Assembly (NCBI GenBank): GCA_002422225.1
Contig: DITX01000191.1
Coordinates: 3,487 to 13,922, forward strand
Reading direction: 5' to 3'
Source: Gammaproteobacteria bacterium UBA6173
GTDB lineage: Bacteria > Pseudomonadota > Gammaproteobacteria > Pseudomonadales > Pseudohongiellaceae
Length of the DNA: 10,436 nucleotides
Of this stretch, positions 1 to 5,580 are shown piece by piece. Position numbers and translations under genes: made by a program. Position 1 is the stretch's first letter. The number at the start of each line of letters is the position of its first letter. Below the pieces are notes generated by a model. That model ran no database searches, had not been told where the DNA came from, and saw only the letters and a program-made list of their open reading frames with translations.

Positions 1-47
1 AGCGATAATATGGTGCTGACTACTTTGCATAGCGTTAAATCCTGAAC

Positions 48-617
48 TCAGACAGTGCGCGTTTTCCAGCTGCCTTTTATGAAAAAATAAACGCCGATCA
101 GGCTCATACTCATGTCGGCAACAAACACAGACCAGTATACACCCTCCGGCCCCCAGGCAAGTCGGTTCGCCAAGTTCCAAGCCAGCGGAATTTGTATAAT
201 CCAAAATACGGCCAGATTGATCCATGTTGGCGTCATGGTATCGCCAGCGCCGTTATAGGCTTGAATTACAACAGATCCAATTGCATAGAATATGAATCCG
301 TAACTCAAAATGCGCAGGCTCTGAATCACATTAAGAATGACCTCAGGATCAGCGCTGAAAAAGCTCATGACCCAGACAGGGAAAAATATCAGTACCAGTG
401 CCACCACGATCATATAGCGCAGATAATATCGAGCCACTTAGCAGACTGTTTGCAGTGCGCGATCTGTTTTACCTGCGCCAAGATTTTGGCCTACCAGCGT
501 TGCCACGGCATTACTTAACCCCCAATATGGAAAAATCACAAAAATGATCATGCGAATGCCAATGGTATAACCCGCTGCCGCTTCATTGGATAACATAGAC
601 ACACACAGCGCATTAAA
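48..617 (-). pseudogene. MATE-family multidrug efflux transporter, decayed C-terminal remnant
   Basis: Reading the minus strand from 617 down to the TGA at 48-50 gives one continuous frame with strong MATE (NorM-type Na+/H+-drug antiporter) character. The upstream part (617-441) contains VGQNLGAGK, a hallmark of the C-lobe. The downstream part (437-51) contains YNGAGDTMTPTWINL and several membrane helices, and it ends with a basic tail (WKTRTV) of the usual kind. The two parts are separated by an in-frame TAA at 438-440. A further TGA at 618-620 closes the frame upstream. About 188 codons remain of a family that normally has about 450, so the whole N-lobe and the start codon are missing. I looked for the N-lobe in the other frames of 621-740 and did not find it. 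A GTG at 437 could start a 129-aa product, but half a MATE lobe is unlikely to function. The family call is firm. Whether the TAA is real or a sequence error cannot be settled here, but the missing N-lobe makes it a pseudogene either way. Confidence 0.82.
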
Positions 618-628
618 TCAGGTCGATC

Positions 629-664
629 GAACTCGGGAAGAACAGATCGGAATGAACAGGTCGG
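629..664. repeat. Short degenerate direct repeats at the MATE break point
   Basis: GAACAGATCGG (640-650) and GAACAGGTCGG (654-664) match at 10 of 11 positions with a 14-nt period. A shorter relative, GAACTCGGG, lies just before them at 629-637. CAGGTCG also occurs at 619-625 and 658-664. The cluster starts immediately beyond the stop that ends the MATE remnant. It could be a scar of the deletion, repeated protein-binding half-sites, or chance. Confidence 0.35.
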
Positions 665-703
665 GAGTGTAATCCTCGAGTCATAAATTGTCTGATGATT
701 TTT

Positions 704-720
704 TGTCACATCATGTTACA
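704..720. promoter_or_regulatory. 17-bp near-perfect palindrome, candidate operator
   Basis: The sequence TGTCACATCATGTTACA has arms TGTCACAT and ATGTTACA around one central base. When folded, the arms match at seven of eight positions, giving the form TGTnACAT-c-ATGTnACA. It lies about 90 bases upstream of the receiver/CheC gene and about 30 bases upstream of a possible -35 element. That is a plausible position for an activator or repressor dimer. I do not recognise the regulator, and the shape (TGT-N11-ACA) is too general to name one. Confidence 0.4.
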
Positions 721-748
721 TTGCTGCGTCTAAATCGGGGGGCGGTTT

Positions 749-776
749 TTTACGTCTTTATGGATCCCATGATAAT
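749..776 (+). promoter_or_regulatory. Possible sigma-70 promoter for the receiver/CheC-GGDEF unit
   Basis: TTTACG (749-754, four of six matches to TTGACA) is followed after 16 bases by GATAAT (771-776, five of six matches to TATAAT). Transcription would start near 783. That leaves the ribosome-binding site AGGAA (792-796) and the ATG at 808 on the message. The match is moderate and made by eye only. Confidence 0.33.
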
Positions 777-807
777 AACAATTGCTATAACAGGAACTAT
801 TTAAGGA

Positions 808-1845
808 ATGACATTACCGGTAGTAATTTGTGATGACTCTGCACTTGCCAGAAAACAGATGGCAAGAGCCTTGCCCGTGCATTGGGATATACAACTGAGT
901 TTTGCAACAAACGGGCAAGAAGCGATTGCGGCGATACAGCAAGGCAAGGCGGATCTCTTGTTTCTTGACCTCAATATGCCGGTAATGAATGGTTATGAAG
1001 TCCTGGAGATGATTAGAAAGCATGATCTGCCCACGCTGGTACTGGTTGTATCTGGTGATATACAAGAAGAAGCCAGGCAACGCGTGATGAGTAAAGGCGC
1101 GCTCGATTTTATCCGCAAGCCTGTCACCTCCGAGCAGATTCAGCAAATTTTGACGCGTTATGGTGTCTTCCAGGAAAACACTTTTGCCAATCAACAACAT
1201 ACAAGCGCCCGAGAGGAACAACCTACCCCCCCCTTTTTAGAGGCACTTCGTGAAGTTGTTAACGTGGCAATGGGTCAGGCGGGCAGTCACATGAGTGAAT
1301 TGTTGGGTACATTCATCCAATTGCCCGTGCCGGACGTGTTTTTGTGTACCTATGGAGAACTTGATCGCAAGTTGTCTTATGCATTTGACGACAAATTGAA
1401 TGCCGAAAAATTTAGCGGCGTTTCCCATGGATTTAGCGGAAACGGGGTTGCTGGTGAAGGTATACTGTTGCTTCAGAACAGCGACTTGTCGCGCCTGCAG
1501 ACCTTGATGCGCAAAGACCTGCCAGAACAGAGTCACTCCTCAGCAGGCATACTCAGTGATTTGTCCGAATTGCTTGTAGGTTCTTGCCTGAAGGGTATCA
1601 GTCATCAATTGGATATCGAGTTCAATCACAGTTACCCGGCTTTGCTTGGCACGGAACAAGCTCTGCACGTGCTGTTGGACAATACGGATAAACAAGAAAA
1701 GATACTTGCTGTTTCAATCTCGTATCACTTAAGTTCACCAGATATTCATTGCTACTTATTGCTATTGTTTACGGCGGATTCTTTAGCCCGAATTCAATCA
1801 CGTGTGGAATTGTTGGCATCGGAGCACGCCGGAGAGTTGTCATGA
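808..1845 (+). CDS. Response regulator: receiver domain fused to CheC-like phosphatase domain
   Basis: This is a 345-aa cytoplasmic signalling protein. Residues 1-120 form a CheY-like receiver: acidic pair Asp9/Asp10, phosphoacceptor Asp54 in FLDLNMP, Ser82 at the Thr/Ser switch position, and Lys104 before Pro105. A linker of about 20 residues follows. Residues about 142-335 resemble the CheC/CheX/FliY phosphatase family. The first family helix carries Glu149 and Asn152 (REVVN), spaced as in the ExxN catalytic motif, with Pro175 at the expected later position. The helix that aligns with a second CheC site has Asp251 and Glu254 instead, so it looks degenerate. The protein probably has one working phosphatase site, which in this family removes phosphate from a receiver, either its own or that of another protein. 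AGGAA at 792-796 supports the ATG at 808. The stop overlaps the start of the diguanylate cyclase gene (ATGA), so the two are likely translated together. There is no DNA-binding domain, so output is probably through protein contact. The receiver call is firm; the CheC call is good but rests on motifs. Confidence 0.85.
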   Translation: MTLPVVICDDSALARKQMARALPVHWDIQLSFATNGQEAIAAIQQGKADLLFLDLNMPVMNGYEVLEMIRKHDLPTLVLVVSGDIQEEARQRVMSKGALDFIRKPVTSEQIQQILTRYGVFQENTFANQQHTSAREEQPTPPFLEALREVVNVAMGQAGSHMSELLGTFIQLPVPDVFLCTYGELDRKLSYAFDDKLNAEKFSGVSHGFSGNGVAGEGILLLQNSDLSRLQTLMRKDLPEQSHSSAGILSDLSELLVGSCLKGISHQLDIEFNHSYPALLGTEQALHVLLDNTDKQEKILAVSISYHLSSPDIHCYLLLLFTADSLARIQSRVELLASEHAGELS

Positions 1846-2825
1846 ATAATGTTTCTGACTTGCATGATGATGTACGCCAACTACATATCCTGTTTCAATT
1901 GCTGCAAACGCTGGATAACGGTCTGATCCTGTTGAACAGTCAGTATGAGGTTATGTTATGGAATAGATTTATGGAAAACCACAGTGGCATACCCATAGGT
2001 ACCGCGCGTGGCAAATCAATTTTTGATCTGTTTCCGAACTTGCCTAAAATCTGGTTGACCAAAAAAATAGACTCAGTATTCAGATTACAAATCAGGGCAT
2101 TCTGCACTTGGGAAGAACACCCCCGCCTGTTTGAATTCAAAAGCACACGTCCGCTGAGCGGTCACTCCGTAATGATGTATCAAAATGTCACCATGATTCC
2201 TTTGCTGGGATTGGATAGCAAAGTCAGTCAGGTATGTCTGCAAATTTATGATGTGACTGAGATTGCAACCCGTAAAAAAGCCCTTGAGTCCGCAAATCAG
2301 TCTTTGCAGCGGCTTAGCCGCACCGATCGACTGACGGGTATTAATAACCGCGGTTTTTGGGAGGAAAATCTGGAACAAGAGTTTTTACGCTGCCATCGCA
2401 GTCATCGGCCGGCCTCTTTAATCATGTTGGACATTGATCACTTTAAGCATTTTAACGACACGTATGGCCACAGTGCTGGCGATGAAGTGTTGCGCGCAGT
2501 CTCGAATCAGATAAAAAAATCCCAAAGAACAACGGATATTGCTGGTCGTTACGGCGGCGAAGAGTTTGCGATCATTTTGCCCGATACCGATGGACAACTC
2601 GCGCTGGCGGTTGCAGAACGATTAAAGCAGCAAATTGGTAAACTGCAGTTGGAATGGCAGGATCAATTACTCACTATCACCGTGAGTATGGGTATCAGCG
2701 AGTACAATCAGTCGATGTCGGTATATCAGGAATGGATAGACCACGCGGACGCAGCATTGTACAAAGCCAAAGCTGGTGGGCGTAATCTGTGTGTCCTTGC
2801 AGACCCCTTTGCACAAAAGCAGTAA
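1842..2825 (+). CDS. Diguanylate cyclase with N-terminal PAS-like sensor domain
   Basis: This 327-aa protein should make cyclic-di-GMP from two GTP. Residues about 10-140 look like a PAS domain (LDNGLILLNSQYEVMLWNR near its start). A helical linker of about 20 residues leads into the GGDEF domain, which begins at DRLTGINNR (162-170). Metal- and nucleotide-binding residues are visible: Asp197 and Asp199 in MLDIDHFKHFND, and the GGEEF signature at 238-242. The inhibitory site RTTD (229-232) sits exactly five residues before GGEEF, so product feedback should be intact. No transmembrane segment is seen, so it is cytoplasmic. The frame stays open upstream to 1749, but the start chosen is the ATG at 1842. 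It overlaps the previous stop as ATGA and has GGAG at 1831-1834. The neighbouring receiver/CheC protein is the obvious candidate partner. The gene converges on ogt with 14 bases between stop codons and no visible terminator. Confidence 0.93.
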   Translation: MNNVSDLHDDVRQLHILFQLLQTLDNGLILLNSQYEVMLWNRFMENHSGIPIGTARGKSIFDLFPNLPKIWLTKKIDSVFRLQIRAFCTWEEHPRLFEFKSTRPLSGHSVMMYQNVTMIPLLGLDSKVSQVCLQIYDVTEIATRKKALESANQSLQRLSRTDRLTGINNRGFWEENLEQEFLRCHRSHRPASLIMLDIDHFKHFNDTYGHSAGDEVLRAVSNQIKKSQRTTDIAGRYGGEEFAIILPDTDGQLALAVAERLKQQIGKLQLEWQDQLLTITVSMGISEYNQSMSVYQEWIDHADAALYKAKAGGRNLCVLADPFAQKQ

Positions 2826-2839
2826 GGCGTGTGAGCGCG

Positions 2840-3337
2840 CTATTGCAAACTGAATGGTGCGTGGGTTTGTTCAAGTCGCAATAAAACCTGTTTACAATCC
2901 AAACCGCCACCAAATCCGGTCAAACTGCCGTTGCTGCCGATGACCCGGTGACAGGGAATAACAATCGGCAGTGGGTTTTGGCCATTTGCGGCCCCGACTG
3001 CCCTGCTTGCATCAGGTTTTCCAATGCTATTGGCAATGTCCCCGTAGCTACAGGTGGCACCATAAGGAATTTTTCCCAAGGCTGACCAAACTGCTTGTTG
3101 AAAGTCGGTACCTTTAGGTGCCAACACTAAACTGAAATCAGTCAGCTCACCAGCAAAGTACGCTGCCAGCTGTTGTTTTACGGGTTTAAACGCATCATTT
3201 CTGCGCATCCAGTCAGCTTCAGGAAGTCGAGCCGCCCGGCCAGTCGGAAAACTGATGAGATTGAGCGCTATGCCATCACCGGCCAGCAGCAAGCTGCCCA
3301 CCGGTGATTCATAGTAGCTGTAGTACGTGACACTCAC
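2840..3337 (-). CDS. ogt: Methylated-DNA--protein-cysteine S-methyltransferase
   Basis: This 165-aa DNA repair protein transfers alkyl groups from O6-alkylguanine or O4-alkylthymine to its own cysteine in a suicide reaction. The acceptor is Cys129 in IPCHRV (127-132). Arg112 in SRAVGAANG corresponds to the arginine finger that flips the base, and Asn118 follows in the same recognition helix. The C-terminal GSLTGFGGG loop is typical. Length and the short N-terminal domain fit the Ogt/AdaB type; there is no Ada-type regulatory domain. The start is GTG at 3337, only 2 nt after the TGA of the PQQ alcohol dehydrogenase gene. It has no clear Shine-Dalgarno sequence, which suggests translational coupling to that gene. 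It is the last gene of the minus-strand operon and converges on the diguanylate cyclase gene. Function is secure; the exact start is likely but not proven. Confidence 0.95.
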   Translation of the reverse strand: MSVTYYSYYESPVGSLLLAGDGIALNLISFPTGRAARLPEADWMRRNDAFKPVKQQLAAYFAGELTDFSLVLAPKGTDFQQAVWSALGKIPYGATCSYGDIANSIGKPDASRAVGAANGQNPLPIVIPCHRVIGSNGSLTGFGGGLDCKQVLLRLEQTHAPFSLQ

Positions 3338-3339
3338 GG

Positions 3340-5523
3340 TCAGCGAGTCTGCAGATCTTCTGCTAAAGCAACAGCTTTCGAAATGACGTATTGCAGAATG
3401 GCCTCGGTATCAGACTGATTGAGTTGTCCATCAAACGATACCATGCCGCCTGATGCCAATTCCCCACGCAATACCACGCCGTTCCAGGCATCGAGATTGT
3501 GCAGGCGTGCTGAGTAACGCAGGTCAGGGAACACCCCAGCGCCATCACTCGCTGCATTATTGCCATGACAAACGCTACAGAATCGACCATAAGCTTGCTC
3601 GCCTTGCGCCAACATTTCATGATTGGCAATCAGCGGCGGAGGATTAAGCGCACGCTCCTCTGCTGTAATGACCTGCGTGGGCAACTGCTGTGTGCCATTC
3701 AAGGCATACACAAGCAAACGTGAATTATTGCTGGACGCGCGTGTGGTGGAGCCAACAGCGCCCGGACCTGTTTGCGGTAAAGCGCGGGAACCCGCCAGAA
3801 CAGCAACATACTGCACACCATCAATCATGTAGGTAGATGGTGCAGCAACCGTGGATGACTGTGTAATAGCCGACCAAAGACGCTCGCCATCGGTGTCTCT
3901 GTACGCAACAAATTCACCAGCACCATTGCCTTGGAATACCAGACCACCTGCGGTAGACACAACGCCTGCTGCATGTGTTGGTATCAATTGTGGTGCTCGC
4001 CAAACTTCACGTTGCGCAACCGGATCCCAGGCCAACAAGTAGGCGTGACGAACCGGAGCAGCCGCGCCGGCAGCGGCACCCAGTCGCGCGCCTTCTGCAA
4101 AGTCAGTACCGGTATTCCAGCCGCGCTCAGAAACTACCATATCGGGTTTAGCAACATAAACCATGTCATTTTCAGTCGCAGGCAGGTAAACAAGATTGGT
4201 TTTCTGACTGTAGGACATTGGGTGCCAGTTGTGACCACCTAACGGACCGGGTTGCACGCTCATGGGGACGCCAGTGATGTTGTAGCGTGCTGCAGGAATC
4301 TCGACGGGGCGGCCTGTTTCCAGATCAACATGTGTCGCCCAGTTTACCGGCACAAATTTTTCTGCCGATAACAGGCGTCCGGTCAGCGCATCGAGCACAT
4401 AAAAGAAGCCGTTTTTAGGCGCCTGCATCACAACCCTGCGTGTTTCTCCGCCTATGTCGAGGTCTGCCACTACAATTTGTTGGGTAGCCGTATAGTCCCA
4501 AGTTTCTCCGGGGGTTGTCTGATAGTGCCAAACGTAACTACCATCATCAGGATTGATGGCCACAATGGATGTCAGGAACAAGTTGTCGCCACCGCCAGGG
4601 CTGCGAAGCTCCTGATTCCAAGGAGATCCGTTGCCGACACCGATATACATCAGGTGTGATTGCGGGTCATACGCCATGGAATCCCAGACCGTTCCGCCCG
4701 CCCCCAGCGTCCACCATTCACCTTTCCACGTGTCTGCGGCCCATTCCAGCTCTGGCTGCTCGAAACCATCTGCTGGATTGCCAGGTACCGTGTAAAAGCG
4801 CCATTGTTGTTCGCCGGTGGCGGCGTCGTAGGCTGTGATATAGCCACGAACGCCATACTCAGCGCCGGCATTACCGATGATGACTTTGCCATCCACAATA
4901 CGTGGCACACCCGTTATCGTATAAGGCTTGGACTGATCAACAGTGATGACGCTCCAAAGCTCTCGACCAGTTTTGGCATCAAGTGCGATAAGCCGACCGT
5001 CCAGCGCGCCCACAAACACTTTGCCTTGCCAGACAGCTACCCCACGGTTAACCACATCACAGCACGCGTCAACGCCGCGGGCACGATCTACTTCTGGGTC
5101 ATAGGCCCAGAGCAGTCGGCCGGTTTTTGCATCATATGCTTTGACCATGCTCCAGGCGGTGCTGATATAGAGTGCGCCGTCAACCATCACGGGAGTTGCT
5201 TCCTGACCGCGACTGGTATCCAGATCGGCAGACCAGACTAAACCGAGTTGATTGACGTTTTCAGTATTGATTTGATCCAGCGGGCTGAAGCGTTGTTCCC
5301 AATAGTTTCGACCTGCAGCCATCCAGCTGCCTGGTTCGCTGTCGGCGTTGATCAGCCGCTGACTATCAACGGCCGCGTCATAACTTGCCACTGATGCAAC
5401 TGGCGCAGCGATGTTAGCCGAGGCCGCAGGTGCTTGTGTTGCAGCGGGTTGTTCTGCCGGGCCGCACGCAGCCAGCAGGATTGCAACTGCAGCCAGCAAT
5501 CCCAGATTTTTGTTTTTTATCAT
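3340..5523 (-). CDS. PQQ- and heme c-dependent alcohol dehydrogenase, predicted lipoprotein
   Basis: This 727-aa quinohemoprotein should oxidise alcohols to aldehydes in the periplasm with PQQ as cofactor and pass electrons to its own cytochrome c domain. Residues 1-20 form a lipoprotein signal ending in LLAAC, with Cys20 as the lipidated residue. A low-complexity Ala/Pro linker follows. Residues about 60-620 are the eight-bladed propeller. Cofactor features are the vicinal pair Cys154-Cys155, Glu222 (GAEYG), Asn298 (GVGNGSPW), Trp280 in WDSMAYD, Asp343 in ETWDYTATQ as catalytic base and calcium ligand, and Lys370 (APKNGFFYVLD). The position two after Asp343 is Thr, not the second Asp of lanthanide-dependent enzymes, so a calcium enzyme is inferred. 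The C-terminal domain has heme motif CSVCH (649-653) and a likely axial Met694. This is the type II soluble-ADH layout. The frame is open to 5565, but the ATG at 5523 has AGGAG six bases upstream and gives the proper signal peptide. It lies 57 bases after the preceding PQQ gene with no terminator between, and 2 nt before ogt. The substrate is unknown. Confidence 0.93.
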   Translation of the reverse strand: MIKNKNLGLLAAVAILLAACGPAEQPAATQAPAASANIAAPVASVASYDAAVDSQRLINADSEPGSWMAAGRNYWEQRFSPLDQINTENVNQLGLVWSADLDTSRGQEATPVMVDGALYISTAWSMVKAYDAKTGRLLWAYDPEVDRARGVDACCDVVNRGVAVWQGKVFVGALDGRLIALDAKTGRELWSVITVDQSKPYTITGVPRIVDGKVIIGNAGAEYGVRGYITAYDAATGEQQWRFYTVPGNPADGFEQPELEWAADTWKGEWWTLGAGGTVWDSMAYDPQSHLMYIGVGNGSPWNQELRSPGGGDNLFLTSIVAINPDDGSYVWHYQTTPGETWDYTATQQIVVADLDIGGETRRVVMQAPKNGFFYVLDALTGRLLSAEKFVPVNWATHVDLETGRPVEIPAARYNITGVPMSVQPGPLGGHNWHPMSYSQKTNLVYLPATENDMVYVAKPDMVVSERGWNTGTDFAEGARLGAAAGAAAPVRHAYLLAWDPVAQREVWRAPQLIPTHAAGVVSTAGGLVFQGNGAGEFVAYRDTDGERLWSAITQSSTVAAPSTYMIDGVQYVAVLAGSRALPQTGPGAVGSTTRASSNNSRLLVYALNGTQQLPTQVITAEERALNPPPLIANHEMLAQGEQAYGRFCSVCHGNNAASDGAGVFPDLRYSARLHNLDAWNGVVLRGELASGGMVSFDGQLNQSDTEAILQYVISKAVALAEDLQTR

Positions 5524-5580
5524 ATTTTTCTCCTGAGCATGGGTCTGAAATTCTTGATTTACCAAAACGATCTGCCTGAC

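Noticed and set aside
737..751. G-run followed by a T-run resembling an intrinsic terminator
   Set aside because: No complementary C-rich arm precedes it, so no stem can form. The T-run overlaps the possible -35 region.
786..791. TATAAC as a -10 element for the receiver/CheC gene
   Set aside because: Transcription would begin near 798, downstream of the ribosome-binding site at 792-796, and there is no matching -35.
1749..1841. N-terminal extension of the diguanylate cyclase frame by 31 codons
   Set aside because: It overlaps the end of the receiver/CheC gene in another frame. The ATG at 1842 has a good ribosome-binding site and the classic ATGA overlap.
4489..4500. Lanthanide-dependent alcohol dehydrogenase signature in the PQQ enzyme
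   Set aside because: The catalytic stretch reads WDYT (from Trp342). The second Asp found two residues after the catalytic Asp in lanthanide enzymes is absent, so a calcium enzyme is more likely.
4660..5241. 193-codon plus-strand frame opposite the PQQ alcohol dehydrogenase
   Set aside because: It has no recognisable family and a composition typical of an antisense shadow, and it lies entirely within a well-supported conserved gene.
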